DNA from: Telmatospirillum sp.
Lineage (GTDB): Bacteria; Pseudomonadota; Alphaproteobacteria; Rhodospirillales; Magnetospirillaceae
Assembly: GCA_009712185.1 (NCBI GenBank)
Contig: WASQ01000076.1
Span: 58,632-120,972 of the forward strand
Direction of reading: 5' to 3'
DNA length: 62,341 nucleotides
Below are positions 36,029-45,898 of this stretch, in pieces. A program made the position numbers and the translations under genes. The stretch's first letter is position 1. Each line of letters opens with the position of its first letter. Below the pieces are notes generated by a model. The model did not search any database and was not told the DNA's origin. It saw nothing but the letters and a program-made list of their open reading frames with translations.

Positions 36029-36580
36029 ATGGATGTGATCGCGACCGGGATACCTGAGGTGCGGATCATCAAGCCGCGCCGTTTCGGCGATCACCGGGGA
36101 TTTTTCTCCGAAACCTACAACAGCCGGACCTTCGCCGAGGCCGGGATCGATCGCCCCTTCGTGCAGGACAACCAGTCGCGATCCGCGGCCAAGGGGACCG
36201 TCCGGGGGCTGCATTTCCAGAGTCCCCCCTTCGCGCAGGACAAACTGATCCGCGTCGTCCGCGGGTCGATCCTGGATGTCGCGGTGGACATTCGCCGGGA
36301 CTCCCCTACTTTTGGTCGACATGTCTCGGTTGTTCTTAATGTCGAAGAGTGGAATCAGCTCTATATTCCGGCAGGATTTGCCCATGGCTTCTGTACGCTT
36401 GAACCTGATACGGAAGTTTTATATAAAGTCACAAATTTTTATTCATCTGATCATGATCACGGCCTCTTGTGGAATGATCCTGATCTACAAATTGAGTGGC
36501 CGGTGTCCCTGAGCGACGCCGTTCTGTCGGAGAAAGATCAAAAGCATCCGCGGCTGAAGGATCTCCCGGCCTATTTTTGA
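36029..36580 (+). CDS. rfbC: dTDP-4-dehydrorhamnose 3,5-epimerase
   Basis: A 183-residue cupin-fold epimerase. It shows FGDHRGFFSETYN, QDNQSRSAAKGTVRGLHFQ with the catalytic His, VVRGSILDVAVDIRRDSPTFG (parts: GSILDVAVDIR; SPTFG), IPAGFAHGF and YKVTNFYSS. ATG 36029 has AGGA about 10 bp upstream. Base composition shifts sharply within the gene: by my count lines 36121-36300 are about 68% GC and 36301-36480 about 43%, without any loss of frame or motif. This looks like a recombinant (mosaic) gene whose 3' part came from a lower-GC donor. Confidence 0.95.
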   Translation: MDVIATGIPEVRIIKPRRFGDHRGFFSETYNSRTFAEAGIDRPFVQDNQSRSAAKGTVRGLHFQSPPFAQDKLIRVVRGSILDVAVDIRRDSPTFGRHVSVVLNVEEWNQLYIPAGFAHGFCTLEPDTEVLYKVTNFYSSDHDHGLLWNDPDLQIEWPVSLSDAVLSEKDQKHPRLKDLPAYF

Positions 36581-36718
36581 TCTCATATTTGCCATGATCC
36601 TGATCTTTCATCGCGGCATTGGGGACATGGCAACGGAAAGGCCGGGGGTCGGGTCCGATCGTCGGCGCGGCACAAGGGGGAAGGCGCCCGAGGGGGCGCT
36701 TCCGGTTAAGGGGGCAGG

Positions 36719-37777
36719 ATGCGGACGGTTCTTGTTACGGGTGGCGCGGGCTTTATCGGCAGCGCGGTGGTCCGCCAGCTCCTCGACGACGACGGCGTCT
36801 TCGTCGTCAATGTCGACAAGCTGACCTACGCCGCCAATCCGGCCTCGATCCCGGCCGCCCAGGGGCATCCCCGCTACGCCTTCGAACAGGTGGACATCTG
36901 CGACGCGGAGGCCGTCCGGCGATTGTTCGCGGACTGGAAACCCCACGCCGTCATGCATCTGGCCGCCGAATCCCACGTCGACCGGTCGATCGACGGCCCG
37001 GGAGAGTTCATCCGCACCAATATCGTCGGGACCTATACGCTTCTGGAGGCAGCGCTTCACCATTGGCGCGGGATCGATGACGCGGCGCGGCGCGACCGCT
37101 TCCGGTTTCTTCATATCTCGACCGACGAGGTGTTCGGCAGCCTGGGGCCGACCGGATATTTTTCCGAGACCACGCCCTATGCGCCCAACTCGCCCTATTC
37201 GGCGTCAAAGGCATCGTCGGACCATCTGGTGCGCGCCTGGCATGCCACCTATGGCCTGCCGGTCCTGCTGACCAACTGTTCGAACAATTACGGCCCTTAT
37301 CATTTTCCCGAAAAACTGATCCCGCTGGTGATCATCCGGGGGCTGGCCGGCGAAAAGCTGCCGGTCTATGGCACCGGGGCCAATATCCGCGACTGGCTTT
37401 TCGTCGAGGACCACGCCCGCGCCCTGCGGCTGGTCCTGGACCGGGGCACCGTCGGGGAAAGTTATAATGTCGGGGGGCATAACGAACGGACCAATCTCCA
37501 GGTGGTGGAGGCGATCTGCGACCTTCTCGATGAGATGGCGCCCACGTCGGCGGGGTCGCATCGGCGGCTGATCTCCTTCGTCGCCGACCGGCCGGGCCAC
37601 GATCATCGTTACGCCATCGATCCCGCCAGGATTACCCGCGATCTCGGTTGGCGTCCCCAGGAAAGCTTCGAAAGCGGCCTGCGGAAAACCGTGCGCTGGT
37701 ATCTCGACAATCGCGACTGGTGGCAGTCCATCCTGGATCGCGGCTATCGCGCCGACCGGGTCGGTCTGGGCAAGTGA
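36719..37777 (+). CDS. rfbB: dTDP-glucose 4,6-dehydratase
   Basis: A 352-residue SDR-family enzyme forming dTDP-4-keto-6-deoxyglucose. It shows [40 protein letters not shown] with the catalytic Asp/Glu, [15 protein letters not shown] with the Tyr/Lys, and [18 protein letters not shown] 36719 follows a GGGGGCAGG ribosome site. It sits in the rfbCBA series and returns to the normal high GC after the AT-rich end of rfbC. Confidence 0.96.
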   Translation: MRTVLVTGGAGFIGSAVVRQLLDDDGVFVVNVDKLTYAANPASIPAAQGHPRYAFEQVDICDAEAVRRLFADWKPHAVMHLAAESHVDRSIDGPGEFIRTNIVGTYTLLEAALHHWRGIDDAARRDRFRFLHISTDEVFGSLGPTGYFSETTPYAPNSPYSASKASSDHLVRAWHATYGLPVLLTNCSNNYGPYHFPEKLIPLVIIRGLAGEKLPVYGTGANIRDWLFVEDHARALRLVLDRGTVGESYNVGGHNERTNLQVVEAICDLLDEMAPTSAGSHRRLISFVADRPGHDHRYAIDPARITRDLGWRPQESFESGLRKTVRWYLDNRDWWQSILDRGYRADRVGLGK

Positions 37778-37892
37778 TCCCGCGCCCGGCCGGGGGGAGA
37801 TTTCCGGATGGGGGCCGGCAAGACGGCGGATCCGCCGTTGCCCGATCCCCGTTCTTCGGGGCGCCACGCCCCGGTCAACGTTAGGAGCGAAC

Positions 37893-38773
<881 letters not shown>

Positions 38774-38777
<4 letters not shown>

Positions 38778-40879
38778 AAGCGATTGCGTCCGCCCTGGGC
38801 GCCGGGGACGATGGCGTCGCGGCGGAACCGCGGCTTGACATCGTCATCGTCAATTGGAATGCCGGGGCCTTGCTCCGGCAATGCCTCGATTCCGTTTTCC
38901 AAAGCGACGAGGCCGGTTTCCGTCTGGACCGGGTGGTGGTGGTCGATAACGCGTCCTCGGACGGTTCGGCCGACGGTTTTTCCTTTCCCCGTCTGACGGT
39001 GATGCGTCTGCCGGAAAACAGGGGATTCGCGAAGGGATGCAATATCGGCGCGGCCGGATCCCGGGCCGACTATCTTCTGTTTCTCAATCCGGACATCCTG
39101 CTGGACCGCGACACAATGTCAGGGGCCGTCCGTTTCATGGAAAGGGCGCGCAGTGTCACCGCCTCGACCGTGAAGCTGCGCGATCTCGACGGAAATACGC
39201 AGCGATGCTGCGCCCGGTTTCCGACACCGATCCGGATGCTGGCGCAGGGACTGGGGCTCGATCGCCTGTTTCCCAAGCTGTTTCCCCCCCATTTTCTGAC
39301 CGACTGGGATCATGAGGACACGCGGACGGTCCCCCAGGTCATGGGCGCCTTCCTGTTGATCCGCCGTCCGGCCTTTGAACGCCTGGGCGGATTCGACGAG
39401 CGGTTCTTCGTCTATTACGAGGATGTCGATCTTTGCCGGCGCATCGCGCTGGACGGCGGACGCTGCGTCCATAACGCGGCGGCCACCGCACGGCATGTCG
39501 GCGGGGGGACCACCAACCGGATCAAGGCGCGGCGGCAGTTCCTGGGGGCGCAAAGCCGTATCCGCTATGCCCGGAAATATTTTGGCTGGCCGGCTGCAAC
39601 AATGTTAACATTTGCTGGAATGTTACTGGACCCCCTGGCCCGGGTCGCCCGGGGCGTGGCCCAGGGGTCCGCCAGCCAGATTGTCGATGCCATCCGAGGA
39701 GCCGCAATGCTGTGGGCTGACCTGCCCCGCCAGATGACCGCGCCCGTCCCGTCGCCGGATGCCTGCGCCCGACGGGCAGAGCCGCGCCGGCTCCGCGTTC
39801 TGGCCTTGACCCGCTATCCGCGCCAGGGCGCCAGCAGCCGCACGCGGTTCCTCAGTTATTTTCCGGCTTTGCGGGCTGACAATGTGGCGCTGACGGTGTC
39901 GCCCTTCTTCGATGACGACTATCTCCGGATTCTGTATTCCGGGGCCCGGCCTCCGCTGGGGTCGGTCCTGTTCTACTACCTCCGCCGTCTGGCGGCCCTC
40001 CTGCGGGTGGGCTCCTATGACCTGATCTGGGTCGAGAAGGAGGCGCTGCCCTGGGTTCCTTACGCGCTGGAAGGCTTTCTTCTCCGGCGGACGCCTTACA
40101 TCGTGGATTTCGACGACGCCTGGTTCCTGAGATATGGCAAACACCGCCTGGGTCTCGTCCGCCAGGTGCTGGGGCGGAAACTGGAGACGCTGGTCCGCCA
40201 TTCCGGCCTGACCGTGGTCGGCAACGATTATCTGGCGGACTGGGCGAGGGAGGCCGGAGCGGCGGACATCGCGCAGTTTCCGACGCCCGTCAATCTCGAT
40301 GTCTACAGGCCGATCCGCGACATCCCTCAAGACGGTCCCTTAAGAATCGGCTGGATGGGCACGCCCACCTCGGCCTCGGCCTATCTGCGGCCGCTGTTCC
40401 CGGTCCTTGAAGAGGCAATTCGGGAAGGGTGGGCAACCCTGACCGTGGTCGGGGCTTCGGGTGACGAGTTCAAGGCGATCGGCGCCGACGTCGTGGCCTG
40501 GAGCGAAGACCGCGAGGTCGATCAGCTTCACAGCTTCGACGTGGGGATCATGCCCCTGGCCCATGATCTGTGGAGCGCCGGAAAATGCGCCTACAAGCTG
40601 ATCCAGTATATGGCCGTCGGCCTGCCGGTGATCGCCTCTCCGGTCGGGATGAACCGGAAGGTCGTTCACCACGGGATCAATGGTTTCCTGGCCGATGATC
40701 TCGACGCCTGGCGCACGGCCCTGAAGACGCTCGCCGCCGATCGCGCGCTGTGCCGCCGGATGGGGGAGGCCGGACGCCAGATCGTATCGCAGCACTATTG
40801 CCTCGCGGTGGTCGAGCCCCGGCTGGTGGCTGCCATCCGTGGCGCGGCGGAAAAAAAAATGGGCGAGGCCCCGGGCTGA
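38774..40879 (+). CDS. GT2-GT4 fusion glycosyltransferase
   Basis: A 701-residue two-enzyme fusion. Residues about 20-300 are a GT2 rhamnosyltransferase-like domain ([56 protein letters not shown]). Residues about 345-695 are a GT4-like GT-B domain ([75 protein letters not shown]). It is co-translated with rfbA through a 4-bp overlap. It probably adds two successive sugars, at least one rhamnose, to the exported glycan. Confidence 0.88.
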
Positions 40880-40899
40880 TGCCGAGACAAAGCCAGTGG

Positions 40900-40919
40900 C
40901 ACAGGCCTCCGTGCCTGTG
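40900..40919. repeat. CACAGGC-N6-GCCTGTG palindrome, copy 3
   Basis: A perfect 7-bp stem with loop CTCCGT lies 20 bp after the fusion glycosyltransferase stop. It matches copies at 82-101 and 7163-7182. Confidence 0.7.
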
Positions 40920-41015
40920 CCGGGGCAATTCCGCCGCTCGGACGCCCGCGATCCGGCGACAACCGGATATCCCGCCTGAAACAGGGTGGTTTTGCCGGCC
41001 ATGGGAGACCGTTTG

Positions 41016-42083
41016 ATGGATGGATCAGAGGATTTGGCGTTTACCGGAGAGCGTTTCATGCCGTCGCTCGACGGCAGCATCGCGCTGGAGCACTGGCACC
41101 GCTATCTGTTGGCGCGGGAGCTGGTGGCCGGGAAGACGGTCCTCGATATCGCCTGCGGAGAGGGATATGGCAGCGCGCTGCTGGCCGAAACCGCGGCGAA
41201 GGTGACGGGTGTCGACATTTCCGACGAGGCGGTCCGTCATGCGGCGAAGGCCTATACGCGGCCCAATCTCCATTTCCTGCCGGGATCCTGCGCGGCGATC
41301 CCGCTCGATGACGGGTCGGTCGACGCCGTCGTCAGTTTCGAGACCATCGAGCATCATGACCAGCATGCCGAGATGATGGCCGAGGTCCGGCGGGTTCTCC
41401 GTCCCGGCGGCCTGTTGATCATCTCCTCGCCGGATCGCCTGGAATATTCGGTGCTGCCGAACAATTCCAACGAATACCATGTGAAGGAACTGTTCCGGCA
41501 CGAGTTCGAGTCCCTGCTGTCGGCCCATTTCCGGCATTGGGCCATGCTGGGTCAGCGGGTCCTGTTCGGGTCCGGCCTGTTTCTGGAAGGGGGGGCGTCC
41601 CCCGTGGCAACCTATGCCGGTCCGGACGAGAGCGACGACCGGCGGACCCGTGCCGACGGGATGGCGCGGCCGCTCTATCTGGTTGCCGTTGCCACCGACG
41701 GCGAGCTGCCGGTGATCTCCAGCAGCTTTCTCGAACAACCCCTGATGCAATCCGATTTCTGCCGGTTCTGGCAGAAGACGCTGACCGATCTGGCGGTCGC
41801 GAAGGACGAGCAGATCGAGGCGCTGCATGGTCGGTGCGCTGATCGCGACCGGACAATCGCCGATCTCGGTCGCCGGATTGAGACCCTGGAGGCCAACGTC
41901 CGGGGGCTGGAGGGACAGGTGCAGGTCCTGAAGGGCGAGATCGAGGGGCGGGACGGAATCATTCTCCATCTGCGCAAACAGATCGAAGGGATCTATCTGT
42001 CCACCTCCTGGCGGGTCACCGGGCCTTTGCGTGTTCTGTCGCGCCGCCTCTCGGCCCTTCGCGCCCGCCGCGGCGGGTCTTGA
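41016..42083 (+). CDS. SAM methyltransferase with C-terminal coiled coil
   Basis: A 355-residue protein. The class I methyltransferase domain (about 30-245) has VLDIACGEGYGSALLA, VTGVDISDEAV, DAVVSFETIEHH and LRPGGLLIISSPDR. The tail (about 262-345) is a coiled coil with heptad-like Leu/Ile (IADLGRRIETLEANVRGLEG) ending in IYLSTSWRVTGPLR, a motif common in glycan enzymes. GGGAG at 41003-41007 supports ATG 41016 over 41001. A methyltransferase plus coiled coil beside a Wzt with a carbohydrate-binding tail recalls WbdD-type chain-length terminators, though no kinase domain is present here. Confidence 0.85.
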   Translation: MDGSEDLAFTGERFMPSLDGSIALEHWHRYLLARELVAGKTVLDIACGEGYGSALLAETAAKVTGVDISDEAVRHAAKAYTRPNLHFLPGSCAAIPLDDGSVDAVVSFETIEHHDQHAEMMAEVRRVLRPGGLLIISSPDRLEYSVLPNNSNEYHVKELFRHEFESLLSAHFRHWAMLGQRVLFGSGLFLEGGASPVATYAGPDESDDRRTRADGMARPLYLVAVATDGELPVISSSFLEQPLMQSDFCRFWQKTLTDLAVAKDEQIEALHGRCADRDRTIADLGRRIETLEANVRGLEGQVQVLKGEIEGRDGIILHLRKQIEGIYLSTSWRVTGPLRVLSRRLSALRARRGGS

Positions 42084-42086
42084 TTC

Positions 42087-42481
42087 GACGGTGTCACGGT
42101 CGCGCTGAACGCCGGACAAGGCGGAGCGGAAGAATGGCGCCGGCGTCCCGCCGGCGATTGCCGCGGACGGGCAAAGTCCGGATTGTGCTTCTGAACATTT
42201 TCAGCGGCTGTCGGAAAAGATGCCGCGAATGCCGGTCATCGGCAGCGTTCCGCAAGACGTCGTCGCTTCGCGCCGAACGCCGGCGGGACGCCGGCGCCAC
42301 TCCGGGCTTTTTCGCACCGGCACCTCGGGCGGGCCCCGTAAATGTGACAGAGCCCTGAACTTCTGGCTTCGCGCGGATCAGCTCGCGTTGACGGTGTCAC
42401 GGTCGCGCTGAACGCCGGACAAGGCGCCACTCCGGGGCTTTTTCGCACCGGCACCTCGGGCGGGACGCGAAAATGTGACAG
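42087..42481. repeat. Nested repeats: 37-bp direct repeat, near-copy and 21-bp inverted repeat
   Basis: A 37-bp sequence (GACGGTGTCACGGTCGC...) is duplicated at 42087-42123 and 42390-42426. A second block (CCACTCCGGG...TTTTTCGCACCGG...AATGTGACAG) occurs at about 42296-42350 and 42426-42481. Between them, a perfect 21-bp inverted repeat (42136-42156 and 42278-42298; GGCGCCGGCG...) bounds a 163-bp element like those at 232-491. The region between the convergent methyltransferase genes holds no gene. Confidence 0.75.
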
Positions 42482-42494
42482 GTCTGGACAAATG

Positions 42495-43178
42495 TCAGGG
42501 ACGGGCGATGAGGGCCAGCGCCGCCGGATAGTCGACGGCGATGGTCTGGACAGAGGAGAAGCCCGCCTCCATCACGCGGGTCCAGGCATCGGCGCCGAAT
42601 TCCCAATGGACCACGTAATCCTCGGCCCGGACGTCCGGATTGCCGTGATAGCTTTTCGGCAGCCCGGCGCGGCTGCGTGTCATACGGTCGACGATGATCG
42701 GGATGGTGAAGCAGAGCGCGCCGTTCGGCGTCAGGATCCGTCGGCATTCGGCCAGAGCCCGCACCGGGTCCGCGACATGCTCCAGGGTGTCGGAGTGGGT
42801 GACCACGTCGAAGGTGCCCTCGGCGAAGGGCATGGCATGCATGTCGATGTCGGGATAGGTGCGGAAGACATGGCCCGGCATGGCCGCCAGGACCGGCGTC
42901 AGGAAGCCGGCCTCGTTGATTTCCAGCACCGAGAATTTGCGTGCCCGTTCGGTCTTCACGAAATCGCCCAGCAGGGACTCGGTGCCGAAGACCGTCCTTA
43001 AGGCTTCCGCCAGGGCGATCGATCGCAGGTTCGCGCCGCAACCGACGCACTGGCATCCCTGCTGCCGGTCGACATAGTCGCGCTCGCGGGCGGTCAGCCC
43101 CCATTCCTCGGCCAGGAGATCGCCCAGCACCGCCCGGCGTTCGAACCGGGTCCCTCCGCATACGGAACAGACCGTCAT
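42495..43178 (-). CDS. Class I methyltransferase with N-terminal zinc-ribbon-like Cys
   Basis: A 227-residue protein. It has CSVCGG at the start and CQCVGCG near residue 43, which could bind zinc. The SAM domain is weak at motif I (KFSVLEINEAGFL) but has THSDTLEHVADP and CRRILTPNGALCFTIPI. This architecture is found among methyltransferases of glycan clusters. It is likely the last gene of the minus-strand series, 36 bp after the GT2 gene. The substrate is unknown, presumably a sugar of the exported glycan. Confidence 0.75.
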   Translation of the reverse strand: MTVCSVCGGTRFERRAVLGDLLAEEWGLTARERDYVDRQQGCQCVGCGANLRSIALAEALRTVFGTESLLGDFVKTERARKFSVLEINEAGFLTPVLAAMPGHVFRTYPDIDMHAMPFAEGTFDVVTHSDTLEHVADPVRALAECRRILTPNGALCFTIPIIVDRMTRSRAGLPKSYHGNPDVRAEDYVVHWEFGADAWTRVMEAGFSSVQTIAVDYPAALALIARP

Positions 43179-43214
43179 GACGCTTGTCCTACCCGTCCCA
43201 TCCTGCCCTGACGG

Positions 43215-43931
43215 TCAGCCGCGCCGGAGATTGTATTTCAGGATGCACCAGACGGCGCGCAGGCCATCGCGCCAGCCGATCTTCTTGCCCTCCGCATAGG
43301 TGCGGCCGCTATAGCTGATACCGACCTCGTAGATGCGCGGGCGGCTTTGCATATGGGCGATCTTGGCGGTGATTTCGGGTTCGAAGCCGAAGCGGTTCTC
43401 CTCGATGCGGATCGATTTCACCACATCACGGACGAACAGCTTGTAGCAGGTCTCCATGTCGGTGAGGTTCAGATCGGTCAGCATATTGGACATCAGCGTC
43501 AGCATCCGGTTGCCAAGGCTGTGCCAGAAATAGAGGACCCGCATCTCGTCGCCGCTGCGGAAGCGCGAGCCATAGACCACATCGGCGCGACCGTCCAGGA
43601 TCGGTTTCAGCAGCTTGGAATAGTCATCGGGGTTGTATTCAAGATCGGCGTCCTGAACCAGGACGATGTCGCCGTCGGCCGCCTGGAAACCGGTGCGCAG
43701 GGCCGCGCCCTTGCCAAGATTGACGCCATGCTCGATCACCCGGACATTGTTCCGCTCGGTCGCGATCGTGCGGGCGATCTGCGCGGAATCATCGCGTGAG
43801 CCGTCATCCACGATGATCAGTTCATGCCGCAGTCCCGAGGTATCGGCGGCCAGCACCTTGTCGACGACATGGCGCAGGGTCTGCGCCTCGTTGTAGCAGG
43901 GCATGACGATCGACAAAGTGGAAAACTGCAT
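43215..43931 (-). CDS. GT2 glycosyltransferase (dolichyl-phosphate mannosyltransferase-like)
   Basis: A 238-residue single GT-A domain without C-terminal membrane helices. It shows LSIVMPCYNEAQTLRHVVD, IIVDDGSRDDS, NLGKGAALRTGF, VLVQDADLEYNPDDY (DxD-like) and VVYGSRFRSG. Proteins of this type transfer a sugar to polyprenyl phosphate, giving the donor used by GT-C membrane transferases. The two such candidates at 44127 and 45899 fit that partnership. ATG 43931 has GGAG just upstream; 43946 is an alternative. Confidence 0.88.
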   Translation of the reverse strand: MQFSTLSIVMPCYNEAQTLRHVVDKVLAADTSGLRHELIIVDDGSRDDSAQIARTIATERNNVRVIEHGVNLGKGAALRTGFQAADGDIVLVQDADLEYNPDDYSKLLKPILDGRADVVYGSRFRSGDEMRVLYFWHSLGNRMLTLMSNMLTDLNLTDMETCYKLFVRDVVKSIRIEENRFGFEPEITAKIAHMQSRPRIYEVGISYSGRTYAEGKKIGWRDGLRAVWCILKYNLRRG

Positions 43932-44126
43932 TTTCTCCAGCCTCATGCTTTAGCGGAGGGCGTCTGTCCGACGGCATTTCTGCGATCTTTCAGAGATCCC
44001 CCCTTAAGTCGAAGAGTTGGTGGACCAAAGACGCGAAAGCCAGGCTCAAGCGCCGTCGGGGCCTGGCGTCCGACGCGATGATGTCGCGTCAAACGCTTAC
44101 CGGAAACCATCGGGGGGCACAAGTTG

Positions 44127-45875
44127 TTAATGGTTTTGCGAGGGGTCTCCGGCCTCCCCGGTGAAGGGGCTCCATGTCGCCGTGTCGACATGATAGGCGC
44201 AGAGACCCGCCATGACGCCGCGGCCCGTCGCCCAGGCGGCCACCGCTTTCCGGTAATCGGGATGGGTCGGGAAATGCAGCGCCCAGCCTTCCGGCGTCCA
44301 GCCGCTGTAGCCGTTCAGGGTGGGCATGTGGAAACGCTGGGCGGCCAGCATGGCATTGAGCTGAAGCGGCGCCCACCAGCCGTTGTAGTCGTCCCGGTCC
44401 GCCGTCACCACCATGGTCCGGCAACTGGAGGGCGGAGAGGGGACATGGGCCAGCAACGCCCGTTCCTCCCGCTTCGACAGGATGTCGCGGTGGGTGGAAA
44501 TCTGTTCGCCGGCCAGCAGCAAGGCCATCAGGCCGATCAGCAGAAGGGCCCCCGTGCCCCGGGCCCGGGCCAGCAGGCGGTCGACGCCATAGGCCGCGAC
44601 CGCCGCCACCGGCAGCATCAGAAGGATGTTGTAGCGGAACACCGACCGGATGGCCCCGCCCCCGGGGACCAGCTCATAGATCAGGCGCCAGGCCGCCCGG
44701 TCGCCGAACCGCACCATCAGCGCCTCGCTCACGAGGACGGCGCGCCCCAGCAGCAGAAAGAGGCCCGGGCTGGCGCTGTCGCCCGCGGGCGACGGCAGGC
44801 GGCCGGCGATGGCGCGGGACGATCCCCGCCGCAGCAACAAATGCGCCGTCGTCGCCAGGAACAGCGCCAGCGTCAGCCAGGGGATGCCCTTGTCCAGCTC
44901 CCAGAAGCTGGGGCGCAGTTGCAGGGTGGGGGCCAGACGCTGCAACAGGCTGCCCCAGACGGCGTTGTCCCAACTGACATTGATGAGATCGACCGGTGTC
45001 GGGATCATCGGCAGGATCTCGGCGAACGGCCGCCGCGAAAAAGACTTCAGAATCGGCAGATAGGTGGCGACAAAGGGGATGCTGGCGAGAAGCCCGAAGG
45101 CCACATTGCCGGACAGGCTGATCCAGCGGGCCGCGATCCGCCGGGGCCAGACCAGAACCTCGCCGGCCCGGCCGGTCAGCAGCGCGCCGGCCAGCCAGAG
45201 CGCCGCCAGGGTCGCCAGGAACAGGGCCAGGAACCAGGCCATGTAAAAGGCGGTATAGGCCAGCAGCGGGAACAGAATGAAAAAGGCCATGCCGTACAGA
45301 TGCGACCGGCCGCTGTCGCCGTTGCCCCGTCCATCCTTGCCGGCAAGGGCGCGGAACAGGAAAACCAGCAGGAACGGGACGAACGCCACCGCCTGAAGCT
45401 GGCCATGGGCGATGCTGGTCGCCATCGGACTGCCGAAGGCGAAGAGGGCCGCGCCCAGCACCGCCGCCGGCCGCGACAGGGCCAGGACGCCGCGCAACAG
45501 CCAGACGGTGCCCAGGACCCCGGCCGGCGGCAGGGCCATCACCAGGGCCTGATAGGCTGCGAAACAGTCGAAATGGGCGCGGCGCAGCAAGCTGTAGGGC
45601 AGGCCGTAGAGAAACAGGGTGTCGCTATAGCCGAGAACGTTGCGTTCCGGATAGAAGATCGCCGGAGATCGCCAGTCCGCGAGACCGCGAAACACGTCGT
45701 ACCAATGTTCGCAGACATAGATCAGGAATTTGGCGTCGCCGATATTGCCCGGAATATGATCGAAGCCGTCCGACGTCGTCTGCCAGAAAAAGATCAGCGT
45801 CCCGGCCAGTCCGATCGCCCCGTAGAGGGCCAGCCAGCACAGCCGGGTCGTCAGGGATGGGGCGGCGGCGGACAT
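44127..45875 (-). CDS. Polytopic membrane protein, GT-C-like
   Basis: A 582-residue integral membrane protein with about ten to twelve hydrophobic helices and a soluble C-terminal about 100 residues. The first periplasmic loop has HIPGNIGDAKFLIYVCEHW with acidic residues, where GT-C enzymes place their catalytic Asp. Also visible are FAFGSPMATSIAHGQ and PTPVDLINVSWDNAVWG. AGGAG about 8 bp before ATG 45875 supports this start. ATG 45902, overlapping the upstream stop by 4 bp, is an alternative. It probably uses a polyprenyl-phosphate sugar, but the family is not certain. Confidence 0.7.
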   Translation of the reverse strand: MSAAAPSLTTRLCWLALYGAIGLAGTLIFFWQTTSDGFDHIPGNIGDAKFLIYVCEHWYDVFRGLADWRSPAIFYPERNVLGYSDTLFLYGLPYSLLRRAHFDCFAAYQALVMALPPAGVLGTVWLLRGVLALSRPAAVLGAALFAFGSPMATSIAHGQLQAVAFVPFLLVFLFRALAGKDGRGNGDSGRSHLYGMAFFILFPLLAYTAFYMAWFLALFLATLAALWLAGALLTGRAGEVLVWPRRIAARWISLSGNVAFGLLASIPFVATYLPILKSFSRRPFAEILPMIPTPVDLINVSWDNAVWGSLLQRLAPTLQLRPSFWELDKGIPWLTLALFLATTAHLLLRRGSSRAIAGRLPSPAGDSASPGLFLLLGRAVLVSEALMVRFGDRAAWRLIYELVPGGGAIRSVFRYNILLMLPVAAVAAYGVDRLLARARGTGALLLIGLMALLLAGEQISTHRDILSKREERALLAHVPSPPSSCRTMVVTADRDDYNGWWAPLQLNAMLAAQRFHMPTLNGYSGWTPEGWALHFPTHPDYRKAVAAWATGRGVMAGLCAYHVDTATWSPFTGEAGDPSQNH

Positions 45876-45898
45876 GGTCGGGCTCCTGTGGCGGGATC

